The notes under the pieces are model-generated. The model had not been told where the DNA came from and searched no databases. It was given only the letters and a program-made list of their open reading frames with translations. From Cupriavidus sp. UYMMa02A (GTDB lineage: Bacteria > Pseudomonadota > Gammaproteobacteria > Burkholderiales > Burkholderiaceae): a stretch of 64,000 nucleotides of DNA. Location: assembly GCA_001725945.1 (NCBI GenBank), contig LRMT01000025.1:43043-107042 (forward strand), in the 5' to 3' direction. Numbering within the stretch: position 1 is the first letter of the stretch; the number at the start of each line of letters is the position of its first letter. Shown here one piece after another: positions 1 to 9,468 of this stretch. The position numbers and the translations under genes were made by a program.

Positions 1-594
1 CATTTCGCTGTACGACGCCTCGCTGGTCCAGAACGAGATCTCGGTCGCCATGTACTCGGCCCTGCACCAGCCGCTGCCGCCGGGCGTACCCGCGGTGACG
101 GCGCCGTTCGGGCCGTTCCGCGCCAGCGACGGCCATATCGTCATCGCGGTGCTCGGCGAGCACATCTGGCGCCGCTTCTGCGAGGTGATCGGCAAGCCGG
201 ACCTGGTGGACGACCCGCGCTTCACCGATGGCATCGCCCGCCGCCAGCACAGTGCCGCGCTCGATCCGCATGTCGACGCCTGGCTCGCCACGCGCACCCG
301 CGCGCAAGCCGTGGACCAGCTGCGCGAGGGCGGCGTGCCGGCGTCGGTGGTCAACGACGTGGCCGACCTGTTCGACTGCCCGCACGTCGCTGCGCGCGAG
401 ATGCTGATGACGGTCCAGGACCCGTGTGGGGTCCGGTGCAGGTGGTCGGCAACCCGATCAAGATGTCGGACGTGCCCGAGCCCGAGGCCGGGGTGCCGCC
501 GCGGCTCGGGGAACATACCGACGCGGTGCTGCGCGACTGGCTGCACCTCGATGCGCGGCAGGTCGAGGCGCTGCGCGCCGACGGCATCGTCTGA
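1..594 (+). CDS. CaiB/BaiF family CoA-transferase, 3' part
   Basis: The start lies outside the window. The visible part is the C-terminal half of a type III CoA-transferase, which moves CoA between carboxylic acids in the cytoplasm. Family marks are the block APFGPFRASDG, followed by a helical region and the closing [12 protein letters not shown], which also ends the CaiB gene at 1.4-2.6 kb in similar form ([12 protein letters not shown]). The frame breaks near position 423, where one missing G restores the family C-terminus ending at the TGA at 592-594. An SDR gene follows 32 bases later on the same strand, so the two are probably co-transcribed. The substrate cannot be read from the sequence. 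Confidence 0.85.
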   Translation, partial: HFAVRRLAGPERDLGRHVLGPAPAAAAGRTRGDGAVRAVPRQRRPYRHRGARRAHLAPLLRGDRQAGPGGRPALHRWHRPPPAQCRARSACRRLARHAHPRASRGPAARGRRAGVGGQRRGRPVRLPARRCARDADDGPGPVWGPVQVVGNPIKMSDVPEPEAGVPPRLGEHTDAVLRDWLHLDARQVEALRADGIV

Positions 595-626
595 CCAGAA
601 GACAGAACCAAAGCAAGGAAACAGCA

Positions 627-1426
627 ATGAAAAGTCTTGAAGGCAAGGTGGCGATCGTCACCGGCGGCACCGGCGGGATCGGCCGGGGCGTGGCACTGCA
701 ACTCGCGGCACGTGGGGCGCTGGTGGTCATCAGCGGCAGGAGCGCGTCAAAGGCCGAAGCGGTGCTCGCCGAACTCCGCGAGGCAGGCGGACAGGGCGAC
801 TTCATTGCCGGTGACGTCCGCGTGAAGGCCGACATGGACACGCTCGCCGCCGAGGCCGCGCGCGCCATGGCGGCATTGACATCGTGGTCGCCAATGCCGG
901 CGGCAACGACGACGAGGCACGCCGCCCGGACGTGCGCGGTCCGTTTGGCGATATCGACCTCGCGCGCGTCTGCGCCGTGGTGGCGGAGAACACCGCCGCG
1001 AAGCTGCTGCCGGTGCAGTCGGCCCTGCCCTTCATGCGCGAGCGCGGGGGCGGCGCGGTGGTCTTCGTGACCTCGGAGGGCGGCCGCGTGCCGACGCCGA
1101 CGCAGACCGCGGTGGCCACCTTTGCCGGCGGCCTGATCAGCGCCAGCAAGGTGCTGTCGAAGGAACTGGCGCGCGACGGGATCCGCGTGAACTGCGTGTG
1201 CGTGACGGTGGTGCGCGACAGTCCCTCGTGGAAGGCCGCGTTCGAACGCGCCGATGGCGTGTCGGAGCGGCACCGCAAGCAGTACGAGAAGATCATCGCC
1301 AGCAGCCCGCTCGGCGTGGCGAGCCCGGAGGATATCGGCCAGGTGGTGGCCTTCCTCGCCTCCGACGAGTCGCGCTACCTGACCGGGGCGACCGTCAGCC
1401 CGACCGGCGGACTGACGATTCATTGA
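627..1426 (+). CDS. SDR family oxidoreductase with atypical active site
   Basis: Short-chain dehydrogenase fold of about 266 residues. The N-terminal nucleotide-binding motif GGTGGIGRG is present, then VVANAGG and, late in the protein, GIRVNCV and the C-terminal block [11 protein letters not shown]. An AAGGAAACAGC ribosome site precedes the ATG. The frame breaks near 869, fitting one missing C. After the catalytic-type serine (VTSEGG) the usual Tyr-x-x-x-Lys pair is not where expected: the stretch reads [14 protein letters not shown]. It may therefore use different chemistry or not be a classical dehydrogenase. It follows the CaiB gene on the same strand, convergent with the next CaiB gene, which suggests a role in acyl-CoA metabolism (inference). 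Confidence 0.82.
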
Positions 1427-1447
1427 CTGGCCACGCGGCCTGCAGCC

Positions 1448-2601
1448 TCACACGATGGCGCCGGCCGCGCGCAATGCCGCAATGTCTTGCAAGCCAAAGC
1501 CCCAGTCGCCCAGCACCGCGTCGGTATGCTCGCCGGGTCGGGACGGGGAATTCTGTATCGCGCCGGGGGTGCGGCTAAAGCGCGGCGCGGGCGCGGGCTG
1601 CACGACGCCGTCCCGCTCGACGAATGTCCCGCGCGCGCGCAGATGCGGATGGCCGGGCGCCTCCGCCAGCGACATGACCGGCGCGAAGCACACCTCCCGC
1701 CCTTCGGCCAGTGCACACCATTCGTCACGCGTGCGCGTGCGGAAAATTTCCGCGAACCTCGCCTGCACCTCCGGCCAGCGCGAACGGTCATGCTGGTCCG
1801 GCATCTGCGCCTCGTCCAGCCCGAGCACTTCCAGCGTATGGCGCCAGAAGCGCCCCTCGTTGGACCCCACGCTGATCCAGCGGCCGTCCTTCGTCTCATA
1901 GGCGTTGTACCAGGCGCCCCCGAATCGAGCCGGTTGCTGCCGCGCTCGTCCTTCCAGTAGCCGCTGGCGAACATGCCATAGAAGAGCGTCATCAGCGAGG
2001 CGGAACCGTCGACCATCGCGGCATCCACCACCTGCCCCTTGCCCGAGCGCCGGCTTTCGAGGATGGCCGACACGACGCCAAGCGCCAGATACAGCGAGCC
2101 GCCGCCGAGGTCGCCTGCCAGATTGAGCGGGATCACCGGCGGGCCGCCGGCGGTGCCGACCGCGTGCAGCACGCCGGTCAGCGCAATGTAGTTGATGTCA
2201 TGGCCGGGCGCGTGCGCGAGCGGCCCATCCTGGCCCCAGCCCGTCATGCGGCCGTAGACCACCGCAGGGTTCGCCGCGAGGCAGTCTTCGGGTCCTAGCC
2301 CCAGTTTCTCGGCAACACCTGGCCGGAACCCCTCCACCAGCGCGTCGGCCTGGCTCACGAGCTTCAGTACTGCGTCCTTCGCTTCCGCCTTCTTCAGGTC
2401 GAGTGCGGCGCTGCGCCGGCCGCGGTTGAGCAGGTTGAAGCGCGGATCGCCGGGCTGTCCGCCGTCGTGGCCGGGCGGCCGGTCGATGCGGATGATGTCC
2501 GCGCCGAGATCCGCAAGCAGCATGCAGCAGAACGGCACAGGCCCTATGCCGCCCAGCTCAATGATCCTGACGCCCGCGAGCGGGCCCTCGGTTTTGCGCA
2601 T
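1448..2601 (-). CDS. CaiB/BaiF family CoA-transferase
   Basis: Type III CoA-transferase of about 385 residues, nearly the family's usual length. The N-terminus [14 protein letters not shown] and the later [11 protein letters not shown] form the Rossmann-like nucleotide fold; [15 protein letters not shown] and [13 protein letters not shown] are the standard internal blocks. The aspartate expected to carry the acyl intermediate lies in the block [10 protein letters not shown]. The start at 2601 is favoured by an AGGAG site ten bases upstream. The frame breaks near 1915, repaired by one missing C. It resembles alpha-methylacyl-CoA racemase-like members ([17 protein letters not shown] is their opening), so racemase activity is possible. 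It closes the leftward operon. Confidence 0.85.
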
Positions 2602-2624
2602 CGTTGGTCTCCTCAAACGTCGAA

Positions 2625-2648
2625 ACCCGGCTCGCGAATGAGCCGGGT
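2625..2648. terminator. Hairpin between two CaiB genes
   Basis: Perfect 9-bp inverted repeat (ACCCGGCTC, six-base loop, GAGCCGGGT). The T tract on the minus-strand side is only three bases, so it may be an attenuating or RNA-stabilising hairpin rather than a strong terminator. Confidence 0.4.
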
Positions 2649-2712
2649 CTGCCTCGCGCGCCGCGCCTTCGAGTGGCCACGGTCACGCTATCAGCGGTCA
2701 TGGCCGCCGCGC

Positions 2713-3919
2713 CTACTCCGCGATCCCCGTGTCGAGCACTGCCTCGCCGCCCGACGACTGCGTCTCGCGCCGGCCACGCCGCGACGCCATCAGCCTGTTG
2801 AGATCAGCATTGTTTTCTCCGACGTCGCGCGCCGCCGACAGCGGTCCCGGCCGCCTGCCGTTGAACAGCAGCGGCAGCCCGACCAGCGCGAGATCGTCCC
2901 CGGTCGGCTTGCCGATGATGCCCAGCGCCCGCGTCTGCTCGTGATTGACCAGTTCGCTGGTGGTCTGCACCGGTGCGCACGGCAGGCCGGCGGCGCCGAG
3001 CACTTCCTGCCAGTGCGAGCGTGGATGTTCGGCAAGCCGCCCGCCGATCAGGGCATCGATCTGCCCGCGGTGGCGCAGGCGCGCATCGTTGGTGGCAAAG
3101 CGCGGGTCGGTGGACCACTCCGGCCGGTCCAGCGCGGCGCACAAACGTGCAAAGAGCCGGTCGTTGGCGCAACTGACCACCAGATGGCCATCGGCCGTGT
3201 CATACGCGCGGTGCGGCACGATGAAGCCGACGCCCGAGCCATGCCGGCCGCCCGTGTCGCCGTCGGCGTTGTAGTTGGCGATGCCGACTGTCATCCAGGC
3301 AATGGCCGTCTCCAGCAGCGAGCTGTTGACGGTGGCGCCCACGTGCTTGCGCTGCCGCCGGCACAGCGCGGCCAGGATGCCGATGACGGCCCACATGCCG
3401 GCGCCGAAATCGACAATCGAAACGCCAGCGCGCACCGGCGCCTGCCCTTCCTCGCCGGTGACGCTCATGATGCCTGCGAATGCCTGCATCAGCGGGTCGT
3501 AGCCGGGCGCCTGGTTCAGCGGACCGACATGGCCGAACGCGCCCACCTCGCAGCAAACCAGTTCGGGCTTGGTCACGCGCAGGCTGTCGGGGTCCAGTCC
3601 GTATTGCGCGGCCGAGCCGGGGCGCAGGTTGTGGAAGAAGACGTCGGCATGCTCGGCGATGAGCCGATGCAGCGTGGCGAGGTCGTCCGGGTCCTTGATG
3701 TCGAGGCTGATGAAGCGCTTGCCCTGGTTGATCGCATGGAAGGCGGCACCGCTGCCCTTCCACTTGCTCGGCCCCCAGCCGCGCGCCGAATCACCCGTGG
3801 GGCGTTCGATCTTCCACACATCGGCGCCCAGCGCCGCAAGGATCTGGCCGGCGAACGGCGCCGAGGGCGCTGTCGCTCAGTTCCACGACCACCACGCCAT
3901 CGAGAGGCAGATCACGCAT
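2713..3919 (-). CDS. CaiB/BaiF family CoA-transferase
   Basis: Second leftward CaiB family protein, about 402 residues, starting MRDLPLDGVVVVELSDS. Internal family blocks are FISLDIKDPDDLATLHRL, FFHNLRPGSAAQYGLD and the active-site region APGYDPLMQAFAG, whose aspartate matches the family's catalytic Asp. The frame changes near 3868 in a GC repeat; two missing bases or one extra base would fit. The Bug receptor gene ends seven bases upstream of the start, so translation is probably coupled. Three CaiB genes in 4 kb imply several acids being activated by CoA exchange. Substrate unknown. Confidence 0.85.
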
Positions 3920-3925
3920 GGCTTC

Positions 3926-4944
3926 TTACTCCGGCTGATAGTTGAGTTCGGCGAAGAGGCCTTTCCATACCGCGACCTCTTCCTTCAGTTGGCGGGAGAA
4001 CTCGCCCGGTGACGACACCACCATGCTGCCGCTCAGGCGCGACTCCACCATACTCCTGAATTGCGTGTCTGCCGACAACGCCCGGAGATCGCGCGCGATC
4101 CGGTCCACCACGGCCGGCGGCGTGGACTTCGGCACGAACATGCCGGCCCACAGCAGCGGCAGGTAGCCCTTGTAGCCCACGGCCTCCGACAGCGTCGGCA
4201 CGCTGGGCAGGTCTGCATACCGCTCGGCGCTGATGGCGGCCATCGGCCGCAGCTTGCCGGCCTCCATCTGCGACTTCATCGAGCTTGGCGTGTTCACGAG
4301 GAATTGCGCATCGTCGCGCATCACCGCCATGTTCATCGCCGTCACGCTGTTGAAGTCGATCGGCGCGTATTTCATGCCGAGTGACTTGTTCAGCAGCGCC
4401 ATCGTCAGGTTGAAGATCGACGTGCGGCCGGTGCCCGCGAAGAACAGACCATCGGAACCACGCCGGCTCAGGTCGACCAGCCCGCGCATGGTCTTCGCCT
4501 TGCCCGCGGTGTCATCATTGGCCGCGACCACAAGCTGGTAGTTGATGACCTTGTACACCGGGACCAGGTCGGTCGTCGGGTCGAACTTCAGGTTCTTGGT
4601 GGTGAACTTCGGCAAGATCGAGCTTTGCGTGCCCAGCAGCAACGTGTGCCCGTCAGTGGCGTTCACCACGTATTCGGTGCCGATCACGCCGCCCGCGCCG
4701 GGCCGGTTCTCCACGATCACCGGCTGCTTCCACATGCCTTCGAGGCGCTGCGCCAGCATACGCGCGAGCAGGTCGCCGCTGGAGCCTGCCGCGAGCGGAA
4801 TGACGATGCGCACCGGGCGCGTTGGCCACGGTTCCGTCGCCGATGCCAGCCGGGGCAGCAGCATCGCCGCACACCCGGCCACGCAGGCGCGCCCGCCTTG
4901 CGTAGCCAGCTCCGCCTGCGATCCCGTTCACGGGGGTCGGTCAT
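3926..4944 (-). CDS. Bug family tripartite tricarboxylate receptor (TctC-like)
   Basis: Periplasmic solute-binding protein of the Bug family, about 339 residues including an N-terminal signal with an arginine-rich start (DRRRSWLRKAG) and a hydrophobic core ending in LASA. Family blocks are WPTRPVRIVIPLAAG, VIVENRPGAGGVIGTE and LPLLWAGMFVPKSTP. A strong AAGGAGGAG site precedes the ATG at 4944. The frame breaks near 4885 inside the signal peptide. No TctA/TctB membrane genes are adjacent, as is usual for the expanded Bug families of Bordetella and Cupriavidus. It probably captures the carboxylic acid degraded by the surrounding enzymes (inference). Confidence 0.87.
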
Positions 4945-5007
4945 GAGTCTCCTCCTTATGTCTCTTTATAGATGTCTTGCCAGATGCCGGGTGAGGGCGG
5001 CGAGGCG

Positions 5008-5418
5008 TCAGGTTGCGGCGAAGACCGGCAGGCGTTGTCCGCCCCGCTCGATCAGCCGCGCTGTCATGCGCGCGCCGATGCGCAGCGTCTCGGGCGCTCC
5101 CTCGATCTGCGCGAACAGGTGATAGCCCTCGTCCATCTCCACGAAGCCCACGGTGTAGGGGGCGATCGACGCGAAGGCCGGCGTGGGCCCGCGCATCACG
5201 GTGCTGTACGAATACAGCGTGCCGCTGCCTTTCGCCGCCTGCCACACGAGCCCGTCCGCCTCGCAATGCGGGCAGAATGAATGCGCCGGCCAGACTGCCT
5301 CGCCGCAGCTGGTGCACCGCTGGTACTTCAACTGCCCCGCCGCCAGCCCTTCCCAGTAAGGTTGGGCGTCGAGCAGCGCGTAAGGCTGCGGCCAGCCGTC
5401 TTTCGTCTGGATCATCAC
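5008..5418 (-). CDS. DUF35/OB-fold zinc-ribbon protein (Zn-ribbon partner of thiolase-like enzyme)
   Basis: Intact protein of 136 residues. A rubredoxin-like zinc ribbon with Cys35, Cys38, Cys49 and Cys52 (RCTSCGE then FCPHCEADG) is followed by an OB fold (SGTLYSYSTVMRGPTPAF and YTVGFVEMDEG). DUF35 proteins form complexes with thiolase-superfamily enzymes, either as acetyl-CoA acetyltransferase partners or in Ltp2-ChsH2 type retro-aldolases. Ten bases separate it from the thiolase-like gene upstream, which supports a complex. It is one of the few genes here with no frame damage. Confidence 0.9.
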   Translation of the reverse strand: MMIQTKDGWPQPYALLDAQPYWEGLAAGQLKYQRCTSCGEAVWPAHSFCPHCEADGLVWQAAKGSGTLYSYSTVMRGPTPAFASIAPYTVGFVEMDEGYHLFAQIEGAPETLRIGARMTARLIERGGQRLPVFAAT

Positions 5419-5428
5419 GTGCTCCCGT

Positions 5429-6643
5429 TCAGGTTGTCAAAGACAGCAGCACCACGCTGCCGGCCGCCAGCATGCCGCCCGCGCCCTGCACGAGCACGGT
5501 CTTCGGCCGGCGCTGCGGCGCGAGGCCCAGCGGCTGGCCGCGCAACTGCCGCACGGCCTCGACCAGGCTGTCCATGTTGCAGGAGATGCCCGGCTGGCCG
5601 AACGACAGCCAGCCGCCGTTGGTGTCGGTCGGCAGGTCGCCGTCGAAGCCAGTGCGGCCCTCGCGGTACAGGTCGATTCCCCGGCCCTTCTTCGCAAAGC
5701 CCAGGTCCTCCATCACGATGGGCCCCATATGCGCAAAGTTGACGGAGATCTGCGCCATGTCGATATCCGCGCGCGACAGTCCCGACATGCCGAATGCCTG
5801 GGTCGCCGCCGCGGCCGTGGCCGTGTGGGTCAGGTTGGGCATGGGGCCAAGCTCCGGGAAGCGACACGTACGCATGTTCATGCGGTCCGTCAGGTATTCG
5901 TGCGTCGTGGCGGACCCATAGCCCAGCAGGTAGACCGGATCGGCGTGCATCGCCCGCGCCCGTTCCGGCGACGTGACCACCAGTGCACCACCGGTGCCGC
6001 CGCCCCACGTCGAGCACATCCAGCGCCGCAGCGGACTGGCGACATAGGGCGACGCCAGCACCGTCTCGCGGTCCACCTCCCCGAAGCGCGCCTTGGCCGC
6101 GTGCGGATGGTGAACGCCCCAGCGCTGGTTCGACACCGCCACATCGGCCAGATCGGCCTCGGTCAGATCGTACTCATGGAGGTACCGGCAGGCGGCCTGT
6201 CCGTACAGCGCCGGGATGATGGGCCGTACGGCACCTCGAACTGCGGATCGCGTCGGCTTCGGCGCCATGGCCACGGCATCGACGAACAGCTCCGTCGCAT
6301 CGCTCTGCAGGCACAGTACGTACTCCGCCTGCCCGGCCGCGATCATCTCCGAAGCCACCGCCAGCGTCGCCGTGAGTCCGGCGCCGTGCATGGTGATCTC
6401 GGTGGTGCGCTTCACCGGCATCTGCATGTGCGAGATGAAGATGTTGCTCCACTGCGAGCGCTTGTCGGCCCATGGCGAGCGGCCCGTGTAGACCGCGTCG
6501 ACCTGTTCCTTGCGGATGCCCGCGTCCCGCAGCGCGCGCCGCGTGGCTTCGGCGGCAAGCTGAAGGGGGTCCTTGCGATCCTGGCGGGAGGCGTAGGCAT
6601 CCCCCATCCCGACGATCGCGGCGACTGGCTTCGTCGACATCAT
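5429..6643 (-). CDS. Thiolase-fold protein lacking the nucleophilic cysteine
   Basis: Intact, 404 residues, thiolase superfamily of the SCP2/lipid-transfer type. Glycine-rich marks include GGGTGGALVVTS, LGYGSATTHEY and VQGAGGMLAAGS near the end. Where thiolases carry the loading cysteine (pattern C-x-S-G-L) this protein reads TMHGAGL, with His86 in the cysteine position. That loss, together with the adjacent DUF35 gene, recalls Ltp2-like retro-aldolases that cleave beta-hydroxyacyl-CoA rather than perform thiolysis. It lies between maoC and the DUF35 gene with gaps of 7 and 10 bases. Aldolase function is inference; the missing cysteine is seen directly. Confidence 0.85.
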   Translation of the reverse strand: MMSTKPVAAIVGMGDAYASRQDRKDPLQLAAEATRRALRDAGIRKEQVDAVYTGRSPWADKRSQWSNIFISHMQMPVKRTTEITMHGAGLTATLAVASEMIAAGQAEYVLCLQSDATELFVDAVAMAPKPTRSAVRGAVRPIIPALYGQAACRYLHEYDLTEADLADVAVSNQRWGVHHPHAAKARFGEVDRETVLASPYVASPLRRWMCSTWGGGTGGALVVTSPERARAMHADPVYLLGYGSATTHEYLTDRMNMRTCRFPELGPMPNLTHTATAAAATQAFGMSGLSRADIDMAQISVNFAHMGPIVMEDLGFAKKGRGIDLYREGRTGFDGDLPTDTNGGWLSFGQPGISCNMDSLVEAVRQLRGQPLGLAPQRRPKTVLVQGAGGMLAAGSVVLLSLTT

Positions 6644-6650
6644 GTCGCCC

Positions 6651-7166
6651 TCAGGCCGCCTTCAGTTCGGGCAGCGACGATGCGATCAGCGCGTCCAGGT
6701 CCTCGCGCTTGCGCAGCATCAGCAGGCTCCACTCGCCCTGCTGGAGCAGGTCGCCGTTCTGGTTGATCGCGCTGATGCGGAACTTGATCACACCGTACTT
6801 CTCGTCCTTCTCCTTCTTGCCGATGACTTCGCAGACCGCATAGATGGTGTCGTTGATGTACACCGGGTTGCGAAAGCGCATGTTGTCGATGCCGTAGTTG
6901 GCCTGGATGCCGAGGCCGAACTGGATCAGGCCAGTGACGATCGAGTACGTCAGCGACCCCTGCACCAGCCGCTGGCCGAAGCGCGTCTTCGAGGCGTAGT
7001 GCGTGTTCGAGTGGATCTCGATCCAGTTGCCGGTCAGCGCGCAGTAGTTGACCACGTCCGCTTCGGTGACGGTGCGCCCGCCTGAGCGGAACACCTGGCC
7101 GATTTCCAGTTCGTCATACGTCTGGTCGATGCGGTTGTTGATGATGCGCTTGCTCGTGTCGCTCAT
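6651..7166 (-). CDS. MaoC-like hot-dog fold acyl-CoA hydratase
   Basis: Intact, 171 residues, ATG at 7166 preceded by GGAGAGACAGAC. It carries the MaoC hydratase region VTEADVVNYCALTGNWIEIH and the block RLVQGSLTYSIVTGLIQFGL, typical of (R)-specific or side-chain enoyl-CoA hydratases with an Asp/His catalytic pair; Asn47 and His51 lie in the family's active-site region. It probably hydrates the double bond introduced by the acyl-CoA dehydrogenase encoded upstream, giving a beta-hydroxyacyl-CoA for the thiolase-fold protein encoded downstream. Confidence 0.88.
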   Translation of the reverse strand: MSDTSKRIINNRIDQTYDELEIGQVFRSGGRTVTEADVVNYCALTGNWIEIHSNTHYASKTRFGQRLVQGSLTYSIVTGLIQFGLGIQANYGIDNMRFRNPVYINDTIYAVCEVIGKKEKDEKYGVIKFRISAINQNGDLLQQGEWSLLMLRKREDLDALIASSLPELKAA

Positions 7167-7194
7167 GTCTGTCTCTCCGTGAATGTCGTCTGCT

Positions 7195-8340
7195 TCAGCC
7201 GAGCCGCATCGACTTGGCGATGATGGTCTTCTGGATCTGCGAGGTGCCGCCGCCGATGGTCGACTGCACGCTCTCGCGTAGGTAACGCTCCATGTCGGCT
7301 TCCGGCAGGTTGGCGTAGCCGCCGAGCACCTGCATGCCGGTGAGCGCACACTGCTTGAGCGTCTCCGAGCCGTACAGCTTGGCCATCGACACCTCCCGGC
7401 TGCACGGCACGTCAGCCGCCGCCATCTGCGCGGCGCGGTAGCACAGCAGGCGCGCCGCATCGACTTCGGTCTGGCGGTCCGCCAGCATGTGCTTGAGCAC
7501 CTGGAAGTCCCACAGCTGCTTGCCGAACTGGATGCGCTCGTGCGCGTACTGCGTGGCCTTCGACACGGCAGTCTGCGCGTTGCCGACATAGGCAGCGGCC
7601 ACCGCGCAACGCTCCAGTTCGAGGTGCTTGGTAATGATTTCCCAGCTTGGCCTTCTTCACCGAGCAGGGCATCGGCCGGCACGCGACTTCGTCGAGGAAG
7701 ATCTCGGTGGTGCCGGTGGCATGGCGCGACAGCGTCGGCAGCTTGTTGATGACCAAACCCGGCGTGGTATTCGGGATGAGCAGCACCGACAGGCCGCCGT
7801 GCTTGTTGTCGGCATCGGTGCGCACCAGCATGGCGATGACGGTGTCCTTCGCCGCCGCGCCGCTGCACCACAGCTTCTGGCCCGAGACGATCCAGTCGCC
7901 GTTCTCGTCGCGGCGGGCGCGGGTCTTGGTGTTCGAGGCGTCGGAGCCCGCGTCGGGCTCGGAGATCGACACGGAGAAGCGGATCCTGCCGTCGATAAAC
8001 GGCTTGATGTACTTGTCCTTCTGCGCGGCGGTGCCGTACTTGCCGATATTCATCGCCGTGAACGTCGGCACCAGCACCGCGGCCGCGAAGTCGAAGCCGA
8101 ACTTGCCGAGGCCCTCGGCCATCAGGGTGTAGTCGAAGATATCGCCGCCTGCGCCGCCCTCCTCCTCCGAGAACAGCAGGCCCAGCCATCCCTGCTTCGC
8201 GATCTTGTCGTAGGCTCATAGGGATAGTCCCGATTCTGGTCGCACTTGCGCACATATTCGACCGTGACCTCGTTGTCCATGAAGCGGTTCACGGTGTCGA
8301 GCCAAAGGGCCTGGGATTCATTCAGGAAGTTCGGTAGCAC
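7195..8340 (-). CDS. Acyl-CoA dehydrogenase
   Basis: FAD-dependent alpha,beta-desaturase of about 382 residues. N-terminal helices begin LPNFLNESQALWLD. The middle domain has FSVSISEPDAGSDASN, the flavin-contact motif, and the C-terminus has QVLGGYANLPE and GGGTSQIQKTIIAKSM. A GTG start at 8340 is preferred because AGAGATGAA precedes it and no ATG fits. The frame breaks near 8213 (one G lost from GGCC) and near 7638 (a G run one short). It heads the leftward catabolic operon and would supply the enoyl-CoA for the MaoC hydratase. Confidence 0.87.
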
Positions 8341-8418
8341 TTCATCTCTCCGTTGTTGGGTGGCGCCGGCTTGCATCAATGCAGCGCGTGTTGGAAGAGT
8401 AGAGTCGCGCCACCGCGA

Positions 8419-8461
8419 GGCCAACTGGCCATTTCTGAAGCGGCGCTTCGGTGCAATCGAA
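8419..8461. repeat. 43-bp repeat, copy 1 (candidate LysR operator)
   Basis: Begins GGCCAACTGGCC and ends TCGAA. It matches positions 9750-9792 at 35 of 43 bases with no gap. It sits between the LysR gene and the acyl-CoA dehydrogenase gene it may control. Role inferred from position only. Confidence 0.6.
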
Positions 8462-8465
8462 TGAA

Positions 8466-8489
8466 AGGGCGGGCACGAATGCCCGCCCT
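8466..8489 (-). terminator. Probable terminator of the LysR gene
   Basis: Perfect 10-bp stem (AGGGCGGGCA with TGCCCGCCCT) around a four-base loop, located 25 bases past the LysR stop codon and followed on the minus strand by a short T tract. Confidence 0.55.
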
Positions 8490-8514
8490 GCCGGCGGCTC
8501 TGAAAGGCGGGACG

Positions 8515-9468
8515 TCAGTCCTGCGCCGGCGCGGGTGCCTGTTCGCCGGGACGGTCGAGCAGTTGCTTCATCAGCGCGGCGGCGGCTGGGCTCAGCACCC
8601 GGCCGCGTGGCGTGGCGATGTGGATGCTGCGCACGGCCCACGGTTCGTCAAGCGGAATGCAGGTCACGTCGTCAAACAGTTGATGGCTGACCAGGCACTC
8701 CGGCTGCACCGTCACGCCGAGTCCAGCCTGCACGAGACTGATCGCCGTGCCGGCGCTGCGGACGCTGAACGCCGGCGCGAACTCCTTCCCGAGCCGCTTT
8801 GCCGCGACCCGGAAGGCACCCAGCATCGCATCGACAGGGATCAGGCGCTCGGGCAGCAGGTCGGCGAACGTGACGGTCTCATGCGCGCCCAGCGCATGGG
8901 ACCGGGGCACCACGGCCACCAGCCGGTCGCGGCGGTAGGGCGTGACATCGACGCCGCCGAGTTCCAGCTCGTGGGCCATGGCGAACACGCCAATGTCGGC
9001 ATCGCTGCGGGACACCGCCTCCAGGATCTGCGCGTTTTCCACCTCGCGCACGGCCAGTTCCACCAGTGGAAAATCTCGCGCATAGTCGCCCAGCTCGCGG
9101 GCCAGGAACGGCGCAATGATCGAGCGCGCCGAGGCCACCACGACCTTGCCGCGCATCCCTTCGGTGAAAGCCGCTATCTCCGAGCGCATGTCCTCCACGT
9201 TGTCGAAAATACGGCGCGCGTAGTGAACCAGCACGGCGCCGGCCGGACTGGGCACCACGCCCTTCGGGCCGCGTTCGAGCAGCTTGACGCCTGCGATGTC
9301 CTCGAGGTCCTGGATGCGCTTGGTCGCCGTCGAGGCGGCGATGTTCTCCCGCAGCGCAGCACGCTGGATCTGCTGCTCCTCAACGGCGGACAGGAAGAGG
9401 CGCAGCGTGAACAGGTCGATCTGCCGGATCAGGTGCAGGCGGTTGAATGTGCCCATTGATGTGCCCAT
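8515..9468 (-). CDS. LysR family transcriptional regulator
   Basis: Intact, 317 residues from 9468; the second ATG at 9456 (MGTFNRLH) is also possible. The N-terminal winged helix covers about residues 17-76 (LFTLRLFLSAVEEQQIQRAA, ATKRIQDLEDIAGVKLLERG). The effector domain follows with GKVVVASARSIIAPFLARE. It lies upstream of, and on the same strand as, the acyl-CoA dehydrogenase operon, so it is the likely regulator of that pathway. A repeated 43-bp motif flanks the gene on both sides, which fits DNA binding at both its own and the operon promoter (inference). Confidence 0.9.
   Translation of the reverse strand: MGTSMGTFNRLHLIRQIDLFTLRLFLSAVEEQQIQRAALRENIAASTATKRIQDLEDIAGVKLLERGPKGVVPSPAGAVLVHYARRIFDNVEDMRSEIAAFTEGMRGKVVVASARSIIAPFLARELGDYARDFPLVELAVREVENAQILEAVSRSDADIGVFAMAHELELGGVDVTPYRRDRLVAVVPRSHALGAHETVTFADLLPERLIPVDAMLGAFRVAAKRLGKEFAPAFSVRSAGTAISLVQAGLGVTVQPECLVSHQLFDDVTCIPLDEPWAVRSIHIATPRGRVLSPAAAALMKQLLDRPGEQAPAPAQD

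Noticed and set aside
5429..6643. Ordinary acetyl-CoA C-acetyltransferase
   Set aside because: The position of the loading cysteine is occupied by histidine and the frame is intact there.
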